Assembly (NCBI RefSeq): GCF_011682175.1
Contig: NZ_WHJG01000035.1
Coordinates: 1 to 64,000 of the forward strand
Origin: Massilia frigida
GTDB lineage: Bacteria; Pseudomonadota; Gammaproteobacteria; Burkholderiales; Burkholderiaceae_D
Direction: 5' to 3'
Length of the DNA: 64,000 nucleotides
The notes beneath the pieces are model-generated. The model was given only the letters and a program-made list of their open reading frames with translations, had not been told where the DNA came from and made no database searches. The position numbers and the translations under genes are program-made. Below are positions 37,457-46,446 of the stretch, one piece after another (the stretch's first letter is position 1; the number at the start of each line of letters is the position of its first letter).

Positions 37457-39426
37457 TGCGCGCCCCACATGAGAGCAAGCACGCCCGGCGCGTGCTCGCC
37501 GCCCTGGCCGCCGCCGCCGCGCTCGGGCATGCGTTTGGCGCCGGCTTGCCGTCGGCGCAGCGCGTGCTCGATCCCCCCCTGGCCGGGGCCGCCATGGCCG
37601 TGGTCGACGGCCGCCTGTGGGTGGCCAGCCGTGGCGGCGGCCTGGTCGGGTTCGAGCGTGGCGCGCGCAGCATGCGCTTCGATCTCGGCCAAGGCTTGCC
37701 CTCGGCCGTTGCGCAGGAACTGGCCGCCTTGCCCGATGGCCGCCTGCTGGTTGGTACCCGCGCCGGGCTGGTGCTGGTCGACCCGCGCGATGGCAGCGCC
37801 AAGGCGCTCGCGCCAGCGGGCACGGGCCGCGACAACCTGGCCGCCGACCTGGTGCTGGCGGCCACCCGGGACAATGCGGCGATCTTCCAGCTCAGCCAGC
37901 CCGACCCCGACGGCGCCGGGGGCCAGGCTGACGCATCGCTGTGGCAGTGGGATGGCACGCGCGTGCAAGCCTGGGATCCGGGGCTGGGCGGCGGGGTGGT
38001 GGCCACCGCCGGCCTGGTCGACCGCAACGATGGCTGTTTCCACCTGGCCGGCATCCAGGTCGATGGCGCCGGACAGCGGCCCTGGTACGCGCGCCAGTGC
38101 GGCGCGCAACTGCGTACCTGGCGCCTGGCCGACGGCGCGCCCGCCGGCACGGTCGGCGTTGCCGCCATTGCCAGGGCAGCCGATGGCCGCTCCACCATCC
38201 TGGTGATGGTGAGCCAGTCCGCGGCCAATCCCGCCTCGCGCCGCCATGTCGTGATGAGCCTGGACCAGGATGGCCGGCTCAGCCCGCACTGCTCGCGGGC
38301 CAGCTTCAGCGAGCCGGTGACCGGCCTGGTGCAAGCCGGCCCGGACCTGATCGTCGCGCGCGCCGGTGCCGGCCTCCATGCGCTGGGCTGCGGTCCGCTC
38401 AAGCCGCTTTCCGCCGACCCGCGTGTGAGCAACGCCACCGCCTTGCTCCATGACGCCCGTCTCGGCCTGCTGGTGGCCTCCGATGGCGCCGTCTGGCAAC
38501 TGGGGAAGGACGGCACGCCGCTGGCCCTGACGCCTGCGTCCGGGGGCGCGATTCCGATCGACGCCTTGCCGATGGAATACAAAGCGAACGGCGCCCTTGC
38601 GCTTCTCAGTTCGCCGGCCAGCGGCCCGCTGGAGCTGGCACGCACGGCGGACGGCTGGCGCGTGGTACGCCAGTGGCGCGCCGGTATCGACCTGCCGGTG
38701 GGCGTCTACGGCGCGGCCGCGTACGCGGAGCCGGACCAGGTCATTGCGGTGCAACTGTCGCAGGGCTTGCTGCGCCTGCGGCAAGGAGCAACGCAAGCGC
38801 TGGCGCTTGAGCCAGGCGCGATGCCGCTCGATGTGGCGATCACGTCCGGCGGCATGTGGATGGCGGCCGGCGCCGCGCCCTTCGGCGGCGCCGGCGCCGG
38901 CCTGCACTTCCTGCCCAACGATGGCAGCGCCCGCTTCGTGCCGCTGCCCGGCCGCCAGGCCGAGCCCAGCGGCCGGCTGCTGGCCTGGCCTGACGGCCGG
39001 GTATGGGCCGCTACCCGCCTTGGCATCATTGAAGCCGATGCCAGGGGCGCCGCGCGGCGCATATCGGCAGGCCGTGTTGAGGTGCTGTACCGCAATGCCT
39101 CACGCAATATCATCGGTGCGGTGGGTGCCAGCGTGCAATACTGGGACGGCGCGCGCATGGTGCCCGTGCTGTTTGCGATCGAGCCCGCGCCGGCGCGCCC
39201 GCTCGGGCATCCGGTCGATCTGGTCATCGACGATGCGGGCCGCTGGTGGATTCTGTTCTCGGGAGGGCAAGTGGTGCTGCTCGATGCGGAGCGGCGCCAT
39301 GTGGCGACGCTCGATGAGCGCTCCGGGGTCGCGCCGTCGAGCCGGCGGCTGCTCTATTTGCCCGGCTCGCGCGAGGTGCTGATCGGCTCGGCCCGGGAAG
39401 GCTTGTTTTCGCTGGCCTGGCCCTGA
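37456..39426 (+). CDS. secreted beta-propeller protein coupled to the metallopeptidase
   Basis: A 656-residue protein with a signal peptide (AALAAAAALGHAFG) and repeated propeller blades (AVVDGRLWVASRGGGLVGFE; LAALPDGRLLVGTRAGLVLV; LLAWPDGRVWAATRLGIIEA). They resemble the Reg_prop blades of the nearby sensor kinase but lack TM or kinase parts. TGATG overlap with the peptidase stop indicates coupled translation. It might bind the peptidase, its propeptide or peptide products. No function can be assigned from sequence. Confidence 0.75.
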   Translation: MRAPHESKHARRVLAALAAAAALGHAFGAGLPSAQRVLDPPLAGAAMAVVDGRLWVASRGGGLVGFERGARSMRFDLGQGLPSAVAQELAALPDGRLLVGTRAGLVLVDPRDGSAKALAPAGTGRDNLAADLVLAATRDNAAIFQLSQPDPDGAGGQADASLWQWDGTRVQAWDPGLGGGVVATAGLVDRNDGCFHLAGIQVDGAGQRPWYARQCGAQLRTWRLADGAPAGTVGVAAIARAADGRSTILVMVSQSAANPASRRHVVMSLDQDGRLSPHCSRASFSEPVTGLVQAGPDLIVARAGAGLHALGCGPLKPLSADPRVSNATALLHDARLGLLVASDGAVWQLGKDGTPLALTPASGGAIPIDALPMEYKANGALALLSSPASGPLELARTADGWRVVRQWRAGIDLPVGVYGAAAYAEPDQVIAVQLSQGLLRLRQGATQALALEPGAMPLDVAITSGGMWMAAGAAPFGGAGAGLHFLPNDGSARFVPLPGRQAEPSGRLLAWPDGRVWAATRLGIIEADARGAARRISAGRVEVLYRNASRNIIGAVGASVQYWDGARMVPVLFAIEPAPARPLGHPVDLVIDDAGRWWILFSGGQVVLLDAERRHVATLDERSGVAPSSRRLLYLPGSREVLIGSAREGLFSLAWP

Positions 39427-39567
39427 CACGGCGCGTGATCGGCGGCGCACATGCGACGGTGACGAGCGGGACCAGGAGGTACGGTTGTTAAGCAGTCTCT
39501 AATTATCCAGCCCTACACTCGGCGCCAGTCGATTCCTCTGGAGAACAGCATCCTTCCCGCCACCCTG

Positions 39568-40788
39568 TTGCGCTTTCGCCTGCGCTGGTATGCCGTCAGC
39601 ACGGCGCGCGTCTTGCTGCGGCGCTGGCAGGCGCTGGTGCTGTTGTGCGGCATCCTGGGATCGGCCAACATGTCGCTGTTCTCGAATGTCGATTCGCTGG
39701 CCACGCCGCTGCTGGCGCTGCTGTCGCCTGCGCATGGCGCCGCGTGGCGCTTCGCCTATCTCATCGCCTTGCAGGCCATCGCCGTCATGTGGGCCCTGAT
39801 GCAGCGCGAGCAGATCGGCGGCGGGGCATTCATGGCGTATGCCCGCTCGCTTCCGTTCACCGAGCGCTACCGGCGCCGGGTCGACACCATCGTGCTGGTG
39901 CTGGCCGACAGCCCCCTGCTGGTGCCGCTGGTGTGCGCGCTGCTCGTCGTTGGCCCTGGCCGCGGGCAGGCAGCGAACTTCTTGCTGATGCTCGTGGTCG
40001 GCCTGCTGGCGCTGGCAGCCCAACTGGGCGCGCTGGACCGGCGCCGGCTGGCCTGGATCGCGGTCGCGGCGGGCGACCTGCTGCTGGCGGTTGCCGTCAA
40101 CACCGGCTTCCAGGCTGGCGCGTGCCTGCTGGTGGGGTGCGCTGCCTGCGCGTTGCTGGCGCTCCGGCTTGCGCGCGCGGGCAGGCGCTGGCAAGCCGCG
40201 TTTGCGCGCGCTGGCGCGCCGTTCGCCGCGCTGCTGCTGGCGACGGGCCGCCGTCTTCATCCCGCCATCCTGGTTTCGGCCGGGGTCCTGTTGCGCCAGC
40301 GCCGTTCCGAGGTAACCGGCAAGGCCATGGGTGCCGCCTGCATCGCAGCGGCCGCACTCGCCTTGATGCAAGTGTTCGGCCATGACCGGCGCGCGTTGGG
40401 GGTTGCGGTGATCGCACAGGTGCTCATGGCGCTGTCGATCAGCGGCCTGTATCGCGGCCTGCAGATGGCGCATGCCGACGCTGCCCGCTACTTCGCGGCG
40501 CTGCCCCTGCGGCCGGGGTGGTGGCGCAGCTTCGACATCGCGGTGGTGGTAACGCTGGCCCTGCCTTTTCTTGCGATTCCCGCCGTCGCCCTGCTGGTCC
40601 ATCGCGTGGGCTCGCCGGTGAACATGATTGCCGGCGCCGCGTCGAGCGTCGCGCTGTTGTGCGTGCTGCGCGTGCCGCAGCTATTCAATGAGCGCCATTC
40701 GGTGGTGCTCAGTTCAATCGTGGCCGGCACGTGGGGCGCCTTGACGATTGCGTTGATCTACCAGGAGGATTACCTTGCTGCGCTTTGA
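39568..40788 (+). CDS. ABC-2-like membrane permease subunit
   Basis: A roughly 406-residue protein with about ten hydrophobic segments and basic loops; no recognised motif. The downstream ATPase gene overlaps its 3' end by 14 bp, which identifies it as the membrane partner of an ABC exporter. The start is unclear. A TTG at 39568 is used, but the best ribosome site (AGGAGGT, 39474-39480) sits upstream, where the only well-spaced start codon (TTG 39485) leads to a stop after five codons. The frame is open from 39463 but has no usual start codon there. Confidence 0.65.
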   Translation: MRFRLRWYAVSTARVLLRRWQALVLLCGILGSANMSLFSNVDSLATPLLALLSPAHGAAWRFAYLIALQAIAVMWALMQREQIGGGAFMAYARSLPFTERYRRRVDTIVLVLADSPLLVPLVCALLVVGPGRGQAANFLLMLVVGLLALAAQLGALDRRRLAWIAVAAGDLLLAVAVNTGFQAGACLLVGCAACALLALRLARAGRRWQAAFARAGAPFAALLLATGRRLHPAILVSAGVLLRQRRSEVTGKAMGAACIAAAALALMQVFGHDRRALGVAVIAQVLMALSISGLYRGLQMAHADAARYFAALPLRPGWWRSFDIAVVVTLALPFLAIPAVALLVHRVGSPVNMIAGAASSVALLCVLRVPQLFNERHSVVLSSIVAGTWGALTIALIYQEDYLAAL

Positions 40789-41392
40789 ACAGGTTTGTAA
40801 GTCATATGGCAGCAAGAGCGTGCTGCGCAATGTCAGTCACCATTTCGCGTCCGGCGCATTTGTGCTGCGCGGCCCGAACGGCATCGGAAAGTCGACCTTG
40901 CTGGGTGTGTTGGCCGGTGCGGTGGAAGCCGACAGCGGCATGGTCTGGATAGACCGCCAGCCGCTGCGGGACGCATCCATGCAGGCCAGGGCGCGCCTGG
41001 CCTACGCGCCCGATGAGTGCCCGGTCTATCCCTTCATGACCGGGCGCGAGCTGCTGGCGTTCGTGGCGTTCGCCAAGCGCTGCGCGCTCAGCGCGGAGGT
41101 GATGGATGTCTGCGCGCGTTTCGGTCTGGGCAGTCATCTGGACACGCGCTGTGGCGATATGTCGCTCGGTACGCAAAAGAAGTTGATGCTGGCCGCGGCG
41201 TGGATCGGCGATCCGTGCGTGATGCTGTTCGATGAACCCTCGAACGGGCTCGATGCCGCCGCGCGCCTGGTCCTGATCGAGCTGCTGCGGGCGCGCAGCG
41301 GCGCCAACGTCATCCTCGTTTCCACGCACGACCACGAGTTCGCGCACGCGATCGGCGCCACTGTCATTGAGTTCGATACATTGAACGGCTGA
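40775..41392 (+). CDS. ABC transporter ATP-binding protein
   Basis: A 205-residue ATPase: Walker A GPNGIGKST, a variant signature DMSLGTQKKL in place of LSGGQ, Walker B CVMLFDEPSNGLD and H-loop VSTHDHEFA. Starts with TTG at 40775, seven bases after AGGAGG, overlapping the permease gene. Such short ATPase/permease pairs usually export peptides or lipids, or act as immunity factors. The upstream peptidase operon raises the possibility of a linked peptide system, without proof. Confidence 0.85.
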   Translation: MLRFEQVCKSYGSKSVLRNVSHHFASGAFVLRGPNGIGKSTLLGVLAGAVEADSGMVWIDRQPLRDASMQARARLAYAPDECPVYPFMTGRELLAFVAFAKRCALSAEVMDVCARFGLGSHLDTRCGDMSLGTQKKLMLAAAWIGDPCVMLFDEPSNGLDAAARLVLIELLRARSGANVILVSTHDHEFAHAIGATVIEFDTLNG

Positions 41393-41404
41393 CTTGGAAA
41401 AACC

Positions 41405-41872
41405 ATGAAGATACTTACCGGCGACCTCCTCCAGCTTGCACTCGATGGCACTGTCGATGTCATCGTTCACGGCTGTAATTGCCAGTGCCAGATGGGCAAA
41501 GGCATTGCGCTCTCGATCAAACGCCTGTTTCCCGAAGCGTTCGCAGCTGATCAAGCCACAGCAAAAGGAGACATGTCGAAGCTGGGAACGATTTCTGTTG
41601 CAGAGATCGACCGCAACGGACGAAAATTCTTCATAGTCAACGGTTACACGCAGTATCACTGGCGCGGCGACGGCAACAAAGCCGACTACGCGGCAATCCG
41701 GCTGGTGATGAAAGCGGTCAAATCCCGCTTCACGGGAAAACGGATCGGCTATCCCAAGATCGGCGCGGGTCTGGCCGGAGGGGATTGGGCGCGCATTGTG
41801 CCGATCATTGAAGAGGAACTCGATGGCGAGGATCATCGCTTCGTGGAGTTCGTTCCAGAAGCCAGGGCCTGA
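41405..41872 (+). CDS. macro domain protein (ADP-ribose binding/hydrolase)
   Basis: A 155-residue stand-alone macro domain. It shows the features expected of this fold: MKILTGDLLQL at the N terminus, IVHGCNCQCQMGKGIALSIK (adenosine/ribose loop), and YPKIGAGLAGGDW (phosphate loop). Members remove or bind ADP-ribose on proteins or nucleic acids. Short spacing after the ABC ATPase (12 bp) suggests cotranscription, though a ribosome site (GGAAAA) is its own. No DarT-like ADP-ribosyltransferase is adjacent, so an antitoxin role is unsupported here. Confidence 0.85.
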   Translation: MKILTGDLLQLALDGTVDVIVHGCNCQCQMGKGIALSIKRLFPEAFAADQATAKGDMSKLGTISVAEIDRNGRKFFIVNGYTQYHWRGDGNKADYAAIRLVMKAVKSRFTGKRIGYPKIGAGLAGGDWARIVPIIEEELDGEDHRFVEFVPEARA

Positions 41873-42070
41873 AGGTCCGCGCGGACGCATCCTGACGGAA
41901 CCATGGTTCCATCGAGTACGCTGAAGGCCGGAAACGGTAGTGATCGCGCCGCGCGGATTCATCCCGCCTGGCGCGAGTCCGGCACACGTCAAAGCAAGAA
42001 ACGGATAGATCGGCGCTACCGCCTTCCTTATGCTCGAAGCCCGACAGACAACCAGCATAAGGATCGGCAA

Positions 42071-42835
42071 ATGAATCAGTTATCAGGCAAGGTGGCGATT
42101 GTGACGGGGGCAAGTACAGGCATTGGCTACGAGACAGCCAGGCTGTTTGCGCGCGAGGGAGCCAAAGTGGTGGTCACGGCGCGCCGCCAGGCCGAATTGG
42201 ACGTGCTCGTCGCCGAAATCGAACGCAGCGGCGGCGAAGCGATTGCCGTCGCCGGCGATATCAGGACAGAGGACACGGCGCGCGCCCTGGTCGACGTGGC
42301 CGTCCGCAGATTCGGCGGCCTCGATATCGCCTTCAATAACGCCGGCACCACAGGCGACAGCATGGCGCTCGCGGATATGTCGGCCGAGGCCTGGACTGCG
42401 ATTCTTGACACCAACCTGACCAGCGCCTTTCTCGGCGCAAAATATCAGATTCCCGCCATGCTCGGACGCGGCGGCGGCTCGCTCATTTTCACATCGAGCT
42501 TCGTCGGCCATACCGTCGGCTTGCCGGGCATGGGTGCCTATGCGGCCAGCAAGGCCGGCCTGATCGGCCTGATGCAAGTGATCGCGGTCGAATATGGTGC
42601 GCAGGGCATCCGCGCCAATGCGCTGCTGCCCGGCGGGACCGATACCCCGATGGGACGCGCCTGCGCCAACACGCCCGAAGCGCGCGCCTTCGTCGAAGGG
42701 CTGCATGCATTGAAGCGCCTGGCGCGGCCGCAGGAAATGGCACAATCGGCGCTGTACCTCGCTTCCGACGCATCGAGCTTCACGACCGGATCGAGCCTGA
42801 TGAGCGACGGCGGCGTGTCCATCAACCGGACGTGA
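42071..42835 (+). CDS. short-chain dehydrogenase/reductase (SDR)
   Basis: A 254-residue classical SDR: cofactor motif TGASTGIG, NNAG, catalytic Ser in FTSSFVG, YAASK (Tyr, Lys), and C-terminal ASSFTTGSSLMSDGG. An Arg following the second strand (TARRQ) suggests NADP preference. The ATG at 42071 gives the normal start LSGKVAIVTG. Substrate unknown. It converges on the kfrA-like gene. Confidence 0.9.
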   Translation: MNQLSGKVAIVTGASTGIGYETARLFAREGAKVVVTARRQAELDVLVAEIERSGGEAIAVAGDIRTEDTARALVDVAVRRFGGLDIAFNNAGTTGDSMALADMSAEAWTAILDTNLTSAFLGAKYQIPAMLGRGGGSLIFTSSFVGHTVGLPGMGAYAASKAGLIGLMQVIAVEYGAQGIRANALLPGGTDTPMGRACANTPEARAFVEGLHALKRLARPQEMAQSALYLASDASSFTTGSSLMSDGGVSINRT

Positions 42836-42865
42836 AGCGCCATGCGGGCGGCGCGTCCGCCCCGG

Positions 42866-43603
42866 CTATTGCTGGGCGCGCAGCGCTTCCGCCTCGGCCC
42901 GCAAGGCGCTGCGGTCGGCATTCGACGCATCGAGGCGCGCGCGCAGGTCCTTGATCTCGGCCTCGAAATTGTCGCGCGCGGTCACGGCCCCGATCAGCTC
43001 CATCTCGGCGGTAAGACGCGCATCCGATACCGCCGCCTGCGACGCCACATTGCGCTCGATCTGCAGGCGCAAGTCCACCAGCTGCTCGTTCTTGCCTTCG
43101 ATGGCCAGCTGGTCTTTTGCCTTGCCCACCAGCGCCTCGGTGGCCACCAGGCGCGCGTTGCGCAGTTCCACCGTCAGGCGCTGGATGTCCTGGTCCCGCT
43201 CGGTGACCGTCGCCAAGGCTTGGTCGCGCGCGATCGTCATGCCGGTCAACTGCGCGCGCAAGTCGTTGCGCTCGGCTTCGAGCTGCTGGCTTGCCGCGAG
43301 CAGGTCCGCCATGTCGCTGTCGGACTGCGCCAGCGCGTCGCGCACGCCGGCGCCGGCGTCGTGCGCGAACTGCTGGGCCCAGTTACCCAGCACGGTCGCA
43401 ACCGACTCAGGAATATCCGCCCTGGGCGGCTCCGGCGGTGTGGCCTCGCTGGCGCGCCAGGCAAGCAGATGCTGGTGAATCGTGTTGGGGGAACCGGCGC
43501 CGAGCGCCTGGCGCACCGCGTCGATGCTGATCCGCGTGCCGTCGTCGCGCAGGCTGATGGCCGCCGCAGCAACCTCGTCGTAGGTGACTTCCTGACGTGC
43601 CAT
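42866..43603 (-). CDS. KfrA-like coiled-coil DNA-binding protein
   Basis: A 245-residue protein. Its N terminus matches the KfrA N-domain (ARQEVTYDEVAAAAISL, then ISIDAVRQALGAGSPNTIHQ), a winged HTH. The rest (from residue ~75) is a long alpha-helical coiled coil rich in Ala, Glu, Leu and Arg. On plasmids KfrA represses its own gene and supports partition; chromosomal copies are common and uncharacterised. The start at 43603 follows GGAG. No other plasmid gene is nearby. Confidence 0.85.
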   Translation of the reverse strand: MARQEVTYDEVAAAAISLRDDGTRISIDAVRQALGAGSPNTIHQHLLAWRASEATPPEPPRADIPESVATVLGNWAQQFAHDAGAGVRDALAQSDSDMADLLAASQQLEAERNDLRAQLTGMTIARDQALATVTERDQDIQRLTVELRNARLVATEALVGKAKDQLAIEGKNEQLVDLRLQIERNVASQAAVSDARLTAEMELIGAVTARDNFEAEIKDLRARLDASNADRSALRAEAEALRAQQ

Positions 43604-43770
43604 AACATCTCCGGTAGGGGTAGCGTTGTAGATAGCTAATATCATACGCCGCGACGACAATCCGCCGCGCCCTTCTGCTCGCCTGGCATTCACGCCTGCG
43701 CAACGCCGGCCGGCGCGTGGCCGGCATGCAACGTTGTGCACAATTTCCCGCTCCCTGCGCCACATGAGCA

Positions 43771-43810
43771 ATGTAAAGAGTTCTTTACATTTGCATTGTA
43801 AAGTTCTACA
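43771..43810. promoter_or_regulatory. palindromic operator overlapping a sigma-70-like promoter
   Basis: ATGTAAAG-AGTT-CTTTACAT (43771-43790) is a perfect palindrome, and TGTAAAGTTCTACA (43797-43810) a degenerate second copy. They overlap a promoter-like pair TTTACA (43784-43789) and TACAGT (43807-43812), 17-bp spacer. The next gene starts at 43857. The XRE regulator encoded two genes downstream is the best candidate to bind here. Confidence 0.65.
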
Positions 43811-43856
43811 GTCTGCGTCGTGGCACACCGATATCCCGACCAATCCGAGGAGCAGC

Positions 43857-44248
43857 ATGCAGACCTGCACTTTCAGTGACCCGATGTACCTGACCAGGAT
43901 CCTGGCCGCTGCCGGCCTGGGGGCCGCGCTCATGGCCGGCGCCGTCGTCAGTGGCGACAGCGATCTCGGCGCCCCCTGCGCAGCACGCTCGCCGCCCTGC
44001 TGATCCTGCCCTTCGTGCTGATCTATCCGCTGCTGTGGCGCTGGCACCGCCGGGTCGATGAAATGCTGCAAATGGTGCATTTCCGCGCCTGCCTGTTCAG
44101 CGTCTGCACCAGCGCCGGCCTGTTCGGGGCGGCCGGGGTACTGCAGGCTTGCGGCCTGATCGGCCCACTGCACGCTTTCCTTGGCTTCATCTGCGTCGTC
44201 GCCACCTGGTCGCTGGGCCTGATGCTCGCCGACCGCGGCCAGCACTGA
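43857..44248 (+). pseudogene. small multi-pass membrane protein, frameshifted
   Basis: The ATG at 43857 follows GAGG and begins a protein with a hydrophobic helix (LTRILAAAGLGAALMAGAVV) that stops at 44003. The continuation, three more hydrophobic segments (TLAALLILPFVLIYPLLWRW and two later ones), is in the -1 frame up to 44248. Adding one C to the C5 run at 43972-43976 restores a single four-helix protein of about 130 residues. So this is a frameshift or a base-call error. Its stop overlaps the next ATG. Confidence 0.65.
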
Positions 44249-45221
44249 TGGCCACCATTACCGTCACCGGCGCCGCCGGCTACCTGGGATCGTGGGTCGT
44301 GGCCGAAGCGCTGGCGCTCGGCCACACGGTGCACGCTACCGTGCGCGACCTTGCCGACGAGGCCAAGACCGCGCATCTGCTCCAGCTCGGCGCGCGCCAT
44401 CCCGGGCAGCTGCATCTGTTCGCGGCCGACCTGCTGCGCGATGGCTCTTTCGACGCCGCCCTGGACCAGGCCGAGTACCTGATCCACACCGCCTCGCCCT
44501 ACACCCGCGCTGCCCTGCGCGACGTGCAGCGCGACATGCTCGGCCCCGCCGTGGACGGCACGCGCAACGTGCTGGCCAGCGCCAACCGCTGCCCCACCTT
44601 GCGCCGGGTCGCCCTCACCAGCAGCATGGTGGCCATGATGAGCAGCCTGCGCGACGCCTGCGCCCATCCCGGCCACACGCTGGACGAGTCGCACTGGAAT
44701 ACCGGCAGCACCGCCGACGACGAGCCCTACAGCTACGCCAAGACCTGCGCCGAACGGGCGGCATGGGACATCTGCGGCGCGCAAGCGCAATGGCAGCTGG
44801 CCGTGCTCAATCCGGGCGCCATCTTCGGCCCCTCGCTGTCGCGCCGCAGCGACGCCGAAAGCGTCAAGATGATGCAGCAGTTCCTGAAGGGCGCCTTTGC
44901 GGCTGGCGTGCCGGCCCTGCATCTGGGCGCTATTTGCTGGTTGCCGAAAGCTGCCCGCTGCTGCGCATCGGCGCCACCATCAGCGGCTGCTGTCCCGCCT
45001 ACCGGGCCAGGATGCCACGCCGCGAATTGCCGCGCTGGCTGATCTGGCTGGCGGCACCGGCGATCGGCATGCGGCGCGACTATGTGCGCGATAACGTCGG
45101 GTTTGCGGCGCTGTACAATACCGCGCGCAGCCGCAGCGGGCTGGGGCTGAGCTATCGCAGCATCGCCAGCACGCTGGGCGATCATGTGGAACAACTGGAG
45201 CGCGATGGCTTGCTGGCCTGA
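44248..45221 (+). pseudogene. NAD-dependent epimerase/dihydroflavonol reductase-like, internal deletion
   Basis: The N-terminal ~227 residues are a good extended SDR (TVTGAAGYLGSWVVAEAL; SSMVAMMS; catalytic YSYAK), reading to about 44927. The C-terminal part (YLLVAESCPLLRIGATI to LERDGLLA) continues in another frame to 45221. What is missing at the junction (CTGGGCGCTATTTG) is the family's usual VDVRDVA segment and the residues up to GRYLL, roughly 20-25 codons, and the deletion is out of frame. The enzyme is probably inactive. TGATG overlap with the upstream gene shows the operon was once coupled. Confidence 0.75.
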
Positions 45222-45243
45222 GCGCGGGGAGCCGGGAGCGGCG

Positions 45244-45438
45244 ATGAAAAACCGGATAAGCGAATTGCGCAAGGCCCGTTCGATGAACCAGTCCGACTTG
45301 GCGCAGGCGCTCGACGTCAGCCGCCAGACCGTGCACTGCATCGAGACCGACAAGTACGACCCCAGCCTGCCGCTGGCCTACAAGATCGCGCGCCTGTTTG
45401 GCACCACTATCGAAGAAGTGTTCGACCTGGAAGCGTGA
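45244..45438 (+). CDS. small XRE-family regulator
   Basis: A 64-residue HTH protein that is almost only the DNA-binding domain (ISELRKARSMNQSDLAQALD, then VSRQTVHCIETDKYDPSL and IARLFGTTIEEVFDLE). This YozG-like type commonly accompanies a small membrane protein gene, as it does here, and probably represses the operon from the palindrome at 43771. It seems intact although both upstream genes are damaged. Confidence 0.85.
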   Translation: MKNRISELRKARSMNQSDLAQALDVSRQTVHCIETDKYDPSLPLAYKIARLFGTTIEEVFDLEA

Positions 45439-45459
45439 TCCCATCCGGGCTTGCAGCCG

Positions 45460-46098
45460 TCATTGGCCGGCGCTGGCCTGGCGGAGACGCGCTCCGGATG
45501 GCGCGCGCCACGCCGACCAGCCCCACACCAGGCTGCCCAGCGTGGCCATCAGCATGTCCTTGTGCGCATCCCACATATCGCCCTGTTGCCCGTTGTACGA
45601 CTCGGCATCCTCCGACGACAAGATCATCGCCACCGCGAACTCGAACCATTCGTACCAGAGACTGGTGACCATCACCGCGGACACGGCAATATAGAATCCC
45701 AGCCGCACCGACAGGCCGCGCCGGGACGTCAGGTAGGAGATGGCGCCGGGCGTGAAACACAGGCCGAACAGGAAATGCACGAGCCGGTCGAAGTTATTGC
45801 GCGTCCATCCGAACGACTGGTCGATGGAAAAGTGAAACAGCGCCTGTCCCCACGCATCGTAAGGCACGTTGGAATACATCCAGCGCGCGGCAATCGAATG
45901 CACGGACAGGAACACGGCAATGAGCAGGAAGTCCAGGTCGGTAAGACCACTGCGTTTGGAATACTTCCACAGGAGCGCAAAGCCGACCAGCGTGAGCGAA
46001 CTATGCAGCGCCTGTTCCACCGGCCACAGCGGATTGATCCACGTGACGGCGAAGATGAGCAGCATGATGACGGTGGAGGTGCGCTTGGAAGGATACAT
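45460..46098 (-). CDS. DUF2238 (YjdF-like) membrane protein
   Basis: A 212-residue protein with about six hydrophobic segments and the signature YNGQQGDMWDAHKDMLMATLG near the C terminus, typical of DUF2238/YjdF. Other conserved points are the NNFDRLVHFLFG stretch and WYEWFEF. The function of this family is unknown. ATG 46098 preferred; a TTG at 46122 would add eight residues. Confidence 0.85.
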   Translation of the reverse strand: MYPSKRTSTVIMLLIFAVTWINPLWPVEQALHSSLTLVGFALLWKYSKRSGLTDLDFLLIAVFLSVHSIAARWMYSNVPYDAWGQALFHFSIDQSFGWTRNNFDRLVHFLFGLCFTPGAISYLTSRRGLSVRLGFYIAVSAVMVTSLWYEWFEFAVAMILSSEDAESYNGQQGDMWDAHKDMLMATLGSLVWGWSAWRAPSGARLRQASAGQ

Positions 46099-46446
46099 GG
46101 CTGTGAAGGAAAAATGAAACAAGAACTGGTCCGTTCCCGGCAGTTCGCTTGGGACGCTATGGTATGCGATGAATCAGCTTTGTTTGGCGAAAATATATCC
46201 TGTTCTCCATCGCCGCAGCATCGCCAACGCGGCGGAAAACGGCAATGTCGTGCTCACGGTCGGGAAAATGGTATCGTTTCGCCATGCTGCGTCTCCGGGA
46301 CGATACCGCCGGCACCGGCTGACATGCTGTTCCCGGCAGCATGCATGCCGGCGGTCCGGCCGGACAAATCGAAAGCGCCATGTTCAGACAGGCTACAATC
46401 CTGTCTCCCTCGTCTGAACCCAGATCCCACGCACCGGAACTCCAGC
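46099..46446. promoter_or_regulatory. divergent intergenic region with an inverted repeat around a -10-like box
   Basis: About 350 bp between DUF2238 and a secreted hypothetical protein. AGACAGG-CTACAAT-CCTGTCT (46386-46406) places a TACAAT hexamer inside the loop, about 40 bp before the rightward ATG, suggesting a repressor site on the promoter. No matching -35 is obvious. Further GC-rich dyads lie near 46325-46365. Confidence 0.4.

Noticed and set aside
34766-37468. 900-codon open frame on the minus strand opposite the metallopeptidase
   Set aside because: High-GC shadow of a well-supported gene: no domain, His/Arg/Gly-rich composition and no ribosome site. The same applies to long antisense frames over the propeller kinase (31468-34281) and norD (25213-26967).
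39485-39502. Five-codon ORF after AGGAGGT upstream of the ABC permease as a gene
   Set aside because: Too short to support as a coding gene; reported only as a possible start-site anomaly.
41405-41872. Macro domain as a DarG-like antitoxin
   Set aside because: No DarT ADP-ribosyltransferase gene lies next to it and the C-terminal extension of DarG is absent, so it is annotated only as a macro domain protein.
42866-43603. KfrA-like gene as evidence of an integrated plasmid
   Set aside because: Chromosomal KfrA-domain proteins are common, and no replication, partition or transfer genes are nearby.
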